64,000 bases of DNA from contig JBPOJB010000011.1 of NCBI GenBank assembly GCA_052034005.1, forward strand, positions 62,001 to 126,000, written 5' to 3'. Shown piece after piece: positions 17,140 through 25,333 of this stretch. Position 1 is the stretch's first letter; every line of letters begins with the position of its first letter. The DNA comes from JAAYDI01 sp052034005 (GTDB taxonomy: Bacteria; Planctomycetota; Planctomycetia; Pirellulales; Pirellulaceae). The notes below the pieces were generated by a model, which ran no database searches, was not told the origin of the DNA, and worked only from the letters and a program-made list of their open reading frames with translations. Made by a program: the position numbers and the translations under genes.

Positions 17140-18333
17140 ATGAAGATCCACGAATTCCAGGCCAAACAGATCCTCCGTGACGCGGGCGTGACGGTGTTGC
17201 CGGGGATCGTCGTCCGGGCGGCGGCGGATGCGGCGCACGCGTTTGACGAACTTGGGGGCGGCCCGGCGGTCGTCAAGTCGCAGATCCACGCCGGCGGGCG
17301 TGGCAAGGGCACGGTCCTGGACGATCCGGACCAGCGCGGCGTGCAGCTGGTGCGCAGCGCGGATGAGGCGGCTGCCGTGGCCGGCCGGCTGCTGGGCAGG
17401 AAGCTGGTCACGGTCCAGACGGGCCCGGCCGGCCAGACGGTGCGGCAGGTGCTGATCGAGCAGGGCTGTGACATCGCGCGCGAACTCTACCTGGGTATCG
17501 TGCTGGACCGGGCCGCGGCGCGGCCGGTCCTGATGGTGTCCAGCGAGGGAGGCGTGGAGATCGAACAGGTGGCGGCCGCCTTTCCGGAACGGATCTTCCG
17601 GGAGCACTTCGATCCGGCCGTCGGGCTGCAGAGCTTCCAGGTCCGCAAGCTGTGCGTCAAGCTCGGACTGACCGGCCCCAGCGTCGCTGCGGCCCAGCGG
17701 TTCATGCAGGCGCTCTGCCGGGTCTTCGTCCAGCGCGACTGCAGCCTGGTCGAGATCAATCCGCTGGTCGTCACGCACGACGGCCAACTGGTGGCGCTGG
17801 ACGCGAAGATGACTTTCGACGACAACGGGATGTTCCGCCACCCGGAGATTGCCGAGCTGCGCGATCTGGACGAGGAGGACCCGGCGGAGCTGCGCGCGGC
17901 CGCGGCCGGTCTGAGCTACGTGAAGCTGGAGGGCAACATCGGCTGCCTGGTCAACGGCGCGGGGCTGGCGATGAGCACGATGGACCTGATCCAGCTGCAC
18001 GGCGGCCAGCCCGCGAACTTCCTCGACGTCGGCGGAGGCGCCGACGCGGCGCAGGTGACCGAAGCGTTCCGGATCCTGCTGGACGATCCCGATGTCCGCG
18101 GCGTGCTGGTCAATATCTTCGGTGGTATCGCGCGGTGCACCACGATCGCCCAGGCGTTGGTGCAGGCGTCTCGGGAAGTCGAGTTCCGGGTGCCGCTCGT
18201 GGTGCGGCTGGAGGGCACGGAAGTGGAGGAGGGGCGCCGCATCCTGGCCGGCAGTGGGCTGCAGATGGTCGCTGCCGACAGCTTGACGGATGCCGCGCAG
18301 AAGATCGTTGCCGCCGTGGCGGCCGCGCCCTGA
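17140..18333 (+). CDS. sucC: Succinyl-CoA synthetase beta subunit (ADP-forming type)
   Basis: SucC with SucD converts succinyl-CoA to succinate and forms ATP or GTP in the TCA cycle. The 397-aa protein has the N-terminal ATP-grasp fold ('MKIHEFQAKQIL', 'VKSQIHAGGRGKG'), 'LVEINPLVVTHDG' and 'ALDAKMTFDDN', and the C-terminal CoA-ligase domain ('NIGCLVNGAGLAMSTMD', 'PANFLDVGGGAD', 'VLVNIFGGIARC'). The start is the ATG giving the conserved MKIHE; a longer open frame upstream contains the promoter. sucD follows after 31 nt. Confidence 0.96.
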   Translation: MKIHEFQAKQILRDAGVTVLPGIVVRAAADAAHAFDELGGGPAVVKSQIHAGGRGKGTVLDDPDQRGVQLVRSADEAAAVAGRLLGRKLVTVQTGPAGQTVRQVLIEQGCDIARELYLGIVLDRAAARPVLMVSSEGGVEIEQVAAAFPERIFREHFDPAVGLQSFQVRKLCVKLGLTGPSVAAAQRFMQALCRVFVQRDCSLVEINPLVVTHDGQLVALDAKMTFDDNGMFRHPEIAELRDLDEEDPAELRAAAAGLSYVKLEGNIGCLVNGAGLAMSTMDLIQLHGGQPANFLDVGGGADAAQVTEAFRILLDDPDVRGVLVNIFGGIARCTTIAQALVQASREVEFRVPLVVRLEGTEVEEGRRILAGSGLQMVAADSLTDAAQKIVAAVAAAP

Positions 18334-18339
18334 GACGCG

Positions 18340-18366
18340 GTCATGCGATAAGGACCGTCATGCGAT
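18340..18366 (+). repeat. 10-bp direct repeat in the sucC-sucD gap
   Basis: GTCATGCGAT occurs at 18340-18349 and again at 18357-18366, the second copy containing the first bases of the sucD start codon. The AAGGAC ribosome binding site of sucD lies between the copies. It looks like a small tandem duplication. Confidence 0.6.
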
Positions 18367-19240
18367 GAGTATTCTGGTCGACAGCCAAACACGCGTGATC
18401 TGTCAAGGCATCACCGGCTCCGCCGGCCACTTCCATACCAGGGGCTGCTTGGAATACGGCACCCGGATGGTCGGCGGCGTCACGCCCGGCAAGGGCGGCC
18501 AACGGGTGGAAGGGCTGCCCGTGTTCGATACGGTCGAGCAGGCCGTGGCCGAGACGGGAGCGGACGCCACGATGATCTTCGTCCCCGCACCCTTCACGGC
18601 CGATGCGATCCTCGAAGCGCTCGACGCCGGCATCCGCGTGATCGCCGCGATCACCGAAGGGGTCCCGGCACTGGACATGGTGCGCGTCATGGACGCCCTG
18701 CGCGCCGGCCAGTCCCGGCTGATCGGACCCAACTGCCCCGGTCTGATCACGCCCGGCGCGTGCAAGATCGGGATTATGCCCGGCTACATCCACCAGCCCG
18801 GGTCGGTCGGGATCATCAGCCGCAGTGGTACACTCACCTACGAAGCCGTCTGGCAAACTACCCTGGCCGGACTCGGACAGTCGACCTGCGTCGGCCTGGG
18901 CGGCGACCCGATTGTCGGCACGTCGTTCATCGACCTGTTGGAGTTGTTCCAGGCCGACCCGCAGACCGAGTCGATCTTGATGATCGGTGAGATCGGCGGG
19001 ACGGCCGAGGAGGCGGCGGCGGCGTACGTCCAGCAACATGTCACGAAACCGGTCGCGGCGTTCATCGCCGGCCGCACGGCGCCGCCCGGCAAGCGGATGG
19101 GCCACGCCGGCGCCATCATCTCGGGCGGCCGAGGCACGGCCGACGAGAAGATCGCGGCGCTGCGCGACGCGGGGATCGAAGTGGCCGAGAGCCCGGCCGA
19201 CATGGGGCAAGCCGTGCTGCGCGCCATGGCACGCGGCTGA
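18365..19240 (+). CDS. sucD: Succinyl-CoA synthetase alpha subunit
   Basis: A 291-aa SucD. CoA-binding Rossmann region 'VICQGITGSAGHFHT' at the N-terminus; 'GTRMVGGVTPGKGG', 'IGPNCPGLITPGACKIG' and the active-site histidine segment 'RMGHAGAI' that is phosphorylated during catalysis. The ATG has an AAGGAC site 9 nt upstream. It forms an operon with sucC. Confidence 0.97.
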   Translation: MSILVDSQTRVICQGITGSAGHFHTRGCLEYGTRMVGGVTPGKGGQRVEGLPVFDTVEQAVAETGADATMIFVPAPFTADAILEALDAGIRVIAAITEGVPALDMVRVMDALRAGQSRLIGPNCPGLITPGACKIGIMPGYIHQPGSVGIISRSGTLTYEAVWQTTLAGLGQSTCVGLGGDPIVGTSFIDLLELFQADPQTESILMIGEIGGTAEEAAAAYVQQHVTKPVAAFIAGRTAPPGKRMGHAGAIISGGRGTADEKIAALRDAGIEVAESPADMGQAVLRAMARG

Positions 19241-19303
19241 CTCGCGCCCCTGACGGTGGCCCCAGACAGGTACCCGCGCAGGAACCAGGGCCTGCTGGCC
19301 GCG

Positions 19304-20416
19304 CTAGAATTCGAACCCTGCGCGAATCAGGATCGTGTCGCTCGGTTCGTAGTCCGGCGTCCCGGACTCGAATTCGACCTTGCGGCCGAACACGTACCCG
19401 ACCTCGCAGAGGATCGAGGCGCCGCCCAACCGCTTCCGCTCGATCCCACCGAACACGCGCCAATCGACGATCTCAATCATGTCCCACGTCGCCGCGTCGC
19501 AACGGACCGAATAGGTGTCGCCGCCGAACTCGCCCGCCAGGTAGACCCAGTCCTCGTGCAGGGCTGAGGCAGTGAAGCGGTAGGCGAACTTGGGCCGTGG
19601 AAACACGATCTCCAGATGGACATCGTCGTTCGGATCCCACACGATTCCGCCGGCCGGGAGCCAGTCGAACGTGAAGCGGTTCAAGTACAGCACGCCGGCC
19701 AGCACCTGAACCCGACCGGGCGCCCAGTCGTAGCGGACCAGCGCCTTCGCTTTAGTCCGATAGGCGTCCCCTTGCAGGTCGTCGAAGTCGCTGTACACGC
19801 CCGGCGTCACCGCCAGGATGCCCAACCACCGGTCGGATAGCTTCGGCAGCCACATGAAATCAAGGTACGCGTCATAGACCGTCGCCGGCAAATCGGGAGT
19901 GGCCGGGCCGTCGAGGACCGTCGCATCGAATCCGGTCGTGATCAGCAAGGGGAAGTCGCGGGAGGGCATCGGCAACGCCACGGTCACGAACGACCGCGCT
20001 TCGGTCATGCCGAAATCGTCCACTCCGCCCCGGTCCAGCCAGGCGCCGCTCAGGGACAGCTTCTGGAAGAACCCCTGTCGGTGCGACGCGATGCGGCCCG
20101 TCTCCAGCGTCAGTTCGTCGCTCGGGTCCAGCGGCTCGGAGGCCGGTGAACTGCCCAGCGTGGGCCCGAGGGCGGCGAACTCCGCCGCGATCCAGCCGGG
20201 TGGAGGAGGCAGCATCGAAGTACCATCATCACGCCAATCCTGGGTGGGCAGCTGCACACGCGGCGCATCGGATGCGACAAACGGGCCCGCATCGCCCACG
20301 GCGCCCGGCGGCGCGTCCGACGCGCGTACCTGGGCCGCAAGTCCGGGCATCCAGGCCAACGCCAGCACCGCGGCCCAGCCAAGCAGATCGCTCTTCGATG
20401 CGGAGTGAGGACCCAT
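19304..20416 (-). CDS. Outer-membrane beta-barrel-like exported protein (paralogue 1)
   Basis: A 370-aa exported protein with signal peptide 'WAAVLALAWMPGLAAQVRAS', a Pro-rich variable region, then a run of amphipathic beta strands and a C-terminal aromatic residue (ends 'IRAGFEF'), as in outer-membrane barrels. It is clearly related to the next gene (20503-21813): compare 'LPAGGIVWDPNDDVHLEIVF' with 'LPAFGLLWTPNAQTRFDVFF', then 'YLAGEFGGDTYSV' with 'YVAGEYGGGAWTV'. Function unknown; transport or structural role is inference only. Confidence 0.75.
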   Translation of the reverse strand: MGPHSASKSDLLGWAAVLALAWMPGLAAQVRASDAPPGAVGDAGPFVASDAPRVQLPTQDWRDDGTSMLPPPPGWIAAEFAALGPTLGSSPASEPLDPSDELTLETGRIASHRQGFFQKLSLSGAWLDRGGVDDFGMTEARSFVTVALPMPSRDFPLLITTGFDATVLDGPATPDLPATVYDAYLDFMWLPKLSDRWLGILAVTPGVYSDFDDLQGDAYRTKAKALVRYDWAPGRVQVLAGVLYLNRFTFDWLPAGGIVWDPNDDVHLEIVFPRPKFAYRFTASALHEDWVYLAGEFGGDTYSVRCDAATWDMIEIVDWRVFGGIERKRLGGASILCEVGYVFGRKVEFESGTPDYEPSDTILIRAGFEF

Positions 20417-20502
20417 GGTTCGTCATGCGCGCGTCGTCACGCGGGCATCCTTCAGCTCGAGCCTCTCGTTCTTCATCCTGCGGGCGCCAAATGCACGCGG
20501 AC

Positions 20503-21813
20503 CTAATAGTTCAACCCGGCGCGCACCATCCATGAATCGCGTAGCGAATGGGTCTGGTCGGGCGTCTTGACATAGAACACCTCGCGGTCCGTCACCCAGC
20601 CGATTTCCACGAACCCCGTGCGACGGCCTTGCACGAGCAGCGAAGCCTGCCCGAATTCCACGCCCAGCATGAGCCGGATGTCGTTGATGTCGATCCGATC
20701 GCTGAGCAATTCACGTTGGACGGTCCACGCGCCGCCACCATACTCGCCCGCCACGTACCACCACAGGTCGGAATTGCCCAACGTGGTCAAATGCTGGGCC
20801 AGCTTCGGGTGCGGAAAGAATACGTCGAAACGCGTCTGCGCATTGGGGGTCCACAAGAGCCCGAACGCCGGGAGGAGTTTCAAGTCGTTCCGGTCAATGT
20901 ATACCACACCGGCCCGCACGGACGTGGTCGGCGTCGTCTGGACGCGGAACAGGCCCTGGCCCATGATCCGGATGCTGTGCGTGTTGAACGTATCGAAGTC
21001 GGTGAAGAGGCCCGTGCGCACGCCGACCTCGCCGCCAAATGCGCGCGCCGGATCGGATGACCAGCCGAAATCGAGAAACGCACTGTAGGCTTGGGCCGGC
21101 AAGTCGCCCGCCGCGCCGTACGGCCCGGACCACAAATGCAGCGAGAAGGAGGGCGTGACATACAGCGGCTGAGTGCTGAACAGGAAGTTGGGAAATGCCG
21201 CCACGACCGAGAAGTCGAAGTCGTTGATCCCCAGGTCGTCGAACTGGCCGCCGCCGTCCACCCACGTGTACCGCACCCGCGGGGTCAGAAACCGCGCCGG
21301 CGGCAGACCCCAGGGCACCGGATCGAATCCGCCGGGAAACAACGATGGAGGCGATGACGCGGCGTCCATGCCCGGCGGGTAGACGCCGTAAGGCTGACCA
21401 TACGGGGATACGGCCGGTGGCGCGCTGAGCGGATCCGCCGGCAGGCCCGGATACGACGGGACGGGGCTCGGCGGCGGGCTGACGCCCGGCGGCAACGGCG
21501 AACCGTAGGTGGCCGACGGGCTGCCATACGGCGAGGAGGGCAGCGTGATCGACGGTGCCGGGATGAGTGACGAGGGCGCGGAAATCCCCCCGGGGTTCGA
21601 CGAGTAGGGATCGAAGGCCGGTGCGCCGAGCGAAGGTGCGCCCGTGCTCGGCGGCAGCACGCTGCCGCTGCCCGTCGGCGGATACACCCCGGCTGGATAC
21701 ACGCCCGACGACGACTCGGGAAAACGCACGACCGGCTGCGCCGACGCGCGCGCGGCCAACCCGACTAGCGCCGACACGGCAATCGCCAGCTTTGCCAGGG
21801 AATGCTTCGCCAC
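20503..21813 (-). CDS. Outer-membrane beta-barrel-like exported protein (paralogue 2)
   Basis: A 436-aa exported protein: signal peptide (residues 1-25, ending 'AARASAQ'), a ~150-residue low-complexity Pro/Ser/Gly/Tyr linker ('SPPPSPVPSYPGLPADP'), and a C-terminal barrel-like domain ending in an aromatic ('MVRAGLNY'). It is a tandem paralogue of the downstream gene (shared motifs given there), the two separated by 86 nt and probably cotranscribed from the site at 21872-21900. The long linker could span periplasm or cell-wall material. I cannot name the family with certainty. Confidence 0.75.
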   Translation of the reverse strand: MAKHSLAKLAIAVSALVGLAARASAQPVVRFPESSSGVYPAGVYPPTGSGSVLPPSTGAPSLGAPAFDPYSSNPGGISAPSSLIPAPSITLPSSPYGSPSATYGSPLPPGVSPPPSPVPSYPGLPADPLSAPPAVSPYGQPYGVYPPGMDAASSPPSLFPGGFDPVPWGLPPARFLTPRVRYTWVDGGGQFDDLGINDFDFSVVAAFPNFLFSTQPLYVTPSFSLHLWSGPYGAAGDLPAQAYSAFLDFGWSSDPARAFGGEVGVRTGLFTDFDTFNTHSIRIMGQGLFRVQTTPTTSVRAGVVYIDRNDLKLLPAFGLLWTPNAQTRFDVFFPHPKLAQHLTTLGNSDLWWYVAGEYGGGAWTVQRELLSDRIDINDIRLMLGVEFGQASLLVQGRRTGFVEIGWVTDREVFYVKTPDQTHSLRDSWMVRAGLNY

Positions 21814-21871
21814 AAGCTCAGGTCCGACAGGGGAGACGAACGTTCCAGACCAGACTCTGACAAGGGGCGGT

Positions 21872-21900
21872 TAAATAACAGAGACCTCCCACACGGTCAA
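21872..21900 (-). promoter_or_regulatory. Possible sigma-70 promoter of the barrel-protein pair
   Basis: Minus strand: TTGACC (5/6), 17-nt spacer, TATTTA (3/6), about 60 nt upstream of the 21813 start. The -10 match is weak. Confidence 0.35.
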
Positions 21901-21953
21901 GAGCGCTCCCCAGGCGCGGCGCGAAGGGGGGCAAAGTGGGCGTGCTGGGCCGG

Positions 21954-23033
21954 TCAGCAGTTGATCCGCAAGGCCTGGGCCTGGGCCTGGAGTGCCAGGT
22001 CGATTGCCAGGAACGTGTGCTGCTGGGACATGGACCGTTCGGTGCGGTGCAGGCAATCCAGGATGAGCTGTCCGAAGAAGGGAAAGCCGACCGTGCCGTG
22101 CACCGCGATGTGCTGCTCGCCCTGATGGTCGACCAGGTACAGGTGATCGCCTTGATTGTCGCGGGCGACATCCAGGTATTTGCGAAGTTCCAGGTAGCCA
22201 TCGGTACCGAGCACGATCGTGCGTCCATCACCCCAGGCTCCCAGGCCGTCGGGCGTGCACCAGTCGACGCGGAAGTAGAAGCTGGCGCCGTTGTCGGCCA
22301 GGAAACTGGCGTCGCCGAAATCCTGGAAGGCCGGATGATCCGGGCAGTGGTAGTTGGCGACTTTGCTGTGGAGCACCTGGGCGTTCTCGGCGCCCGCGTA
22401 GTGGAGGCACTGCTCGATCTGGTGGCAGCCGATATCCACCAGGATGCCGCCGTACTGGCGGGGGTCCCAGAACCAGGCCGGGCGCTGTGCTGGGCTGAGC
22501 CGGTGCGGGCCCAGTCCGATCACCTGGAGTACGCGGCCAACGGCCCCGTTCCGGATCAGCTCCCCGGCGTGGACGGCCGCTTCGACATGGAGCCGTTCCG
22601 AGTAGTACACGGCGAACTTGCGGCCCGTCTGGGCGACTTTCGCGCGTGCCGCCTCCAGCTGGTCGCGGGTGGTGAAGGGCGGCTTGTCGGCGAAGTAGTC
22701 CTTGCCGTGGTCCAGCGCGCGCAACCCGAGCGGACCGCGCTGGCAGGGCACCGACGCGCTGGCGATCAGCGTAAGTGATGGGTCGTCGAGCACCTCGTTT
22801 TCCGAGCGCGCCCGGGCCGCGCTCGGGTAAGTCCGGCAGAAGGCCTCCATCTTCCGCGGATCGGGATCGTGCACCCAGACCAGTTCGCCGCCCGCTTCCA
22901 CCAGCCCGTTGCACATGCCATAGATGTGTCCGTGGTCCAGCCCGACGGCCGCGAAGCGGAACTCGCCCGGTCCGCAGACGGGCTTGACGGGCCCTCGCGG
23001 CGCATAGTGCATCCCATCGGTTTTCTGGCTCAT
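21954..23033 (-). CDS. Gfo/Idh/MocA family oxidoreductase
   Basis: A 359-aa NAD(P)-dependent dehydrogenase-like protein of the Gfo/Idh/MocA family. An N-terminal Rossmann region ('FRFAAVGLDHGHIYGMC') is followed by the family's 'DKPPFTTRDQLEAA' (equivalent of the E-K-P catalytic motif, here D-K-P) and a C-terminal substrate domain with 'QYGGILVDIGCHQIEQCLHY'. The usual GxGxxG is replaced by a G-L-D-H-G-H variant. It is the last gene of a four-gene run of two further dehydrogenases and a UroD-fold protein, so it likely works in the same sugar or polyol pathway; substrate unknown. Confidence 0.88.
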   Translation of the reverse strand: MSQKTDGMHYAPRGPVKPVCGPGEFRFAAVGLDHGHIYGMCNGLVEAGGELVWVHDPDPRKMEAFCRTYPSAARARSENEVLDDPSLTLIASASVPCQRGPLGLRALDHGKDYFADKPPFTTRDQLEAARAKVAQTGRKFAVYYSERLHVEAAVHAGELIRNGAVGRVLQVIGLGPHRLSPAQRPAWFWDPRQYGGILVDIGCHQIEQCLHYAGAENAQVLHSKVANYHCPDHPAFQDFGDASFLADNGASFYFRVDWCTPDGLGAWGDGRTIVLGTDGYLELRKYLDVARDNQGDHLYLVDHQGEQHIAVHGTVGFPFFGQLILDCLHRTERSMSQQHTFLAIDLALQAQAQALRINC

Positions 23034-23042
23034 CGTGCTCCC

Positions 23043-24200
23043 TCACCTGCCGTAGTCGCGGCCGAACGTGATGGCGTTGTCGGTGAAGTTCGCGACGCTG
23101 CGCGTCTTCTGGTGAAAACGTCGCGCCGTGCGCAGGATGCTTTGGCGCGCGTAGAACGGATCGTCCGGCGCGAGGGGCAACGTGACTTTGCGGCCCAGTT
23201 GCGCGGACTGATAGATGGCGCTGACCAGCTCCACCGTACTCCGTCCCTGCACGCCGTCGATCAGCAGCGGTCCGTGTCCCTCAATCGCGTCCAGGAAGTT
23301 GGCGATCTGGCCGTCATGCTTCTCATGCTGCAGCGCCGGCAGTTGATCGTAGCAGGCTTGGATCTCGGCCTGCGTTGCCGGGTCGTCCTCGGGGAACCCG
23401 TTTTCCCGCTCCTTCATGGCACGCACCTGCCACGGCAAGCTGACCTTCGCCCGCGCGCCCTGGAACACCAGCTGCTGGTCCTCGCCATGATGCACCAGCG
23501 AGGCGGTGATCTGCCCGATCCCGCCGTCGGCATAGGTGAGCACTGCGGTGGCGAAATCCTCGACCTCCGAGTTGTCGTGGTTCAGGTTCGCATGGACGGC
23601 CAGCAGCTCGGTGGGCAGCCCTCGCATCCAGTGGAACAGGTCGATGTGGTGCACGGCGTGATTCATGGTGCAGCCGCCGCCCTCTTTGTCCCAGGTCCCG
23701 CGCCACCAGAGGTCGTAGTAGTTGCCGCCGCGCCACCAGAACGAATCGACCTGCGCGTGCAGGACGCGGCCCACCAGGCCCGCATCCAGGACCTGCTTGA
23801 GCTTCATCACGGGCGTCTGGAACCGGTTCTGCGCCACGACCGACAGCAGGCAGCCGGTGGCCTGCGCCGCGGCGAGCATCTGGTCGCATTCCTCGAGACA
23901 GGTGGCCATCGGTTTCTCGACCAGCACATGCTTGCCGGCACGCAGCAGTTGGACGCTGGCCGGCGCGTGCTCAAACGGTGGCAGGCAGATCGAGCCCGCG
24001 TCGAAGTCCACCTCGGCCAACAGCTGGGCGAGGTCCTGGCACACGGCCGCCTGGAGCCCGTGCCGCGCGGCTTTCTCGCGCGCTTTGTCCGGGTACAGGT
24101 CGACCAGCGCCACCACGCGGCAGCGGTCCGGGAACTTGAGGTACGCCTGAATGTGGCTGTCGGCGACCGCCCCGGCGCCGACGATGGCGATGCTCAACAT
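23043..24200 (-). CDS. Gfo/Idh/MocA family oxidoreductase
   Basis: A 385-aa dehydrogenase. Clear NAD-binding motif 'IAIVGAGAVADSHIQ' at residues 4-18, catalytic-region 'VLVEKPMATCLEECDQM' (E-K-P motif) and the C-terminal domain with 'GCTMNHAVHHIDLFHWM' (histidine pair typical of the family). The start MLSIAIVG is supported by AAAGGACG upstream; the frame stays open further upstream but that part is antisense-like. Cotranscribed with its neighbours (29-nt and 9-nt gaps). Members act on inositol, glucose derivatives and other sugars; substrate not predictable. Confidence 0.92.
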   Translation of the reverse strand: MLSIAIVGAGAVADSHIQAYLKFPDRCRVVALVDLYPDKAREKAARHGLQAAVCQDLAQLLAEVDFDAGSICLPPFEHAPASVQLLRAGKHVLVEKPMATCLEECDQMLAAAQATGCLLSVVAQNRFQTPVMKLKQVLDAGLVGRVLHAQVDSFWWRGGNYYDLWWRGTWDKEGGGCTMNHAVHHIDLFHWMRGLPTELLAVHANLNHDNSEVEDFATAVLTYADGGIGQITASLVHHGEDQQLVFQGARAKVSLPWQVRAMKERENGFPEDDPATQAEIQACYDQLPALQHEKHDGQIANFLDAIEGHGPLLIDGVQGRSTVELVSAIYQSAQLGRKVTLPLAPDDPFYARQSILRTARRFHQKTRSVANFTDNAITFGRDYGR

Positions 24201-24229
24201 GGTCGACGTCCTTTCGTCTGCCGCCGCCG

Positions 24230-25261
24230 CTACGCGGACCGCGCGGCCGCCACCAACGCTCGGATGTTCTCGCCCGGCGTGCCCGGCGAGGTGCCGCCAC
24301 CGGCCGACAGCAGCAGTCCGCGGCTGGACGGGTGCAACCGACGGCACTCGGCCACGCTCTGCCGCACCATGTCCGGCGAGCCCCGGGCGAGCACGTCCAG
24401 AGGCGGGACGTTGCCCATCAGGCACATCTCCGGGCCCACCAGCGCGCGCACCGTGTCCAGCGGCTGCAAGTGCGTGAAGTTCAATACCTGGACGCCCAAC
24501 TCCGCGTAACACCCGAACGATGCCGGGTTGTCCGTGTCGTTGTGGAACAGCTTCACCGCGCCGGGAAACGCCTGAAAAACGTCCGCCAGGTACGGATGGG
24601 CGAATTCGCGGTAGTCGCTCAAGGACAGGAAGCCCACGATGTCGTCCAGCAGCAGGACGCCTTCGATATCGCCCAGTGTCTCCGCCTGGGCCTCCAACCA
24701 GGTGCGCACCAGCGCCGTCGTGGTGCGCAGCAACTGGTGGGTCGCGTCAGGGCTGGTCTTAAGCGCCAGGAGGAAGTCGGAGACGCCCATCAAGTGCGTG
24801 GCCAGCACCAACGGCCCGCGCGCGGCGATCACCTTGAGCACGTGCCCGGCATCCGCCAGGCGCGGCTGAAGGAGTCGATAGTAATTCAAGATGACCGGCA
24901 GCAGCCCGTCGCGACGCGGATCGGGCGGCGTCAACCCGGACAGGTCCGCGATGTCCGACGTCAGAACATGGATGTCCGGTGTCCGGTCGTGGTGGAACGT
25001 CAGCTTGCAGCCGAAGGCGCTCGGCTCGGCCCCCATGCCCATCTCGACCCAGCAGCCGGGCACGAAGATCACTTCGGGGAACTCCTGTTCGACCCGCAGG
25101 TTGGCACGGAGCCACACGTCGGGCACGGTGAGGTAGTCGAGGGTCGAGATGCCCAGGTAGCCGGGCAGCCAGGGGCTGTCGATGATCAGCGCCACGGGCG
25201 GCGCTGCCAACTGCTCGCCGGTCGCACAACGTTTCAGCAGATCCCATTGTCTTGGTCGCAT
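24230..25261 (-). CDS. Uroporphyrinogen-decarboxylase-fold protein (probable methyltransferase-like)
   Basis: A 343-aa member of the UroD/MtaA superfamily: N-terminal 'MRPRQWDLLKRCATGE', a central TIM-barrel region with 'VLKVIAARGPLVLATHLMG' and 'GVLLLDDIVGFLS', and C-terminal 'MCLMGNVPPLDVLARGS' and 'LLLSAGGGTSPGTP', the latter like the 'N-V-x-P ... G-C-x-x-P' pattern of corrinoid-dependent methyltransferases. The arginine-rich substrate site of true HemE is absent, so heme synthesis is unlikely. Such genes accompany sugar dehydrogenase clusters in Planctomycetes and may demethylate sugars or methylated substrates; this is inference. Confidence 0.82.
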   Translation of the reverse strand: MRPRQWDLLKRCATGEQLAAPPVALIIDSPWLPGYLGISTLDYLTVPDVWLRANLRVEQEFPEVIFVPGCWVEMGMGAEPSAFGCKLTFHHDRTPDIHVLTSDIADLSGLTPPDPRRDGLLPVILNYYRLLQPRLADAGHVLKVIAARGPLVLATHLMGVSDFLLALKTSPDATHQLLRTTTALVRTWLEAQAETLGDIEGVLLLDDIVGFLSLSDYREFAHPYLADVFQAFPGAVKLFHNDTDNPASFGCYAELGVQVLNFTHLQPLDTVRALVGPEMCLMGNVPPLDVLARGSPDMVRQSVAECRRLHPSSRGLLLSAGGGTSPGTPGENIRALVAAARSA

Positions 25262-25333
25262 GGTCGACTCGACAATTGCAGGCGTTGGCGTGCGAGAGTC
25301 ATGTCTCGGTTCACGTCTCCACGAAGTCCGTGC

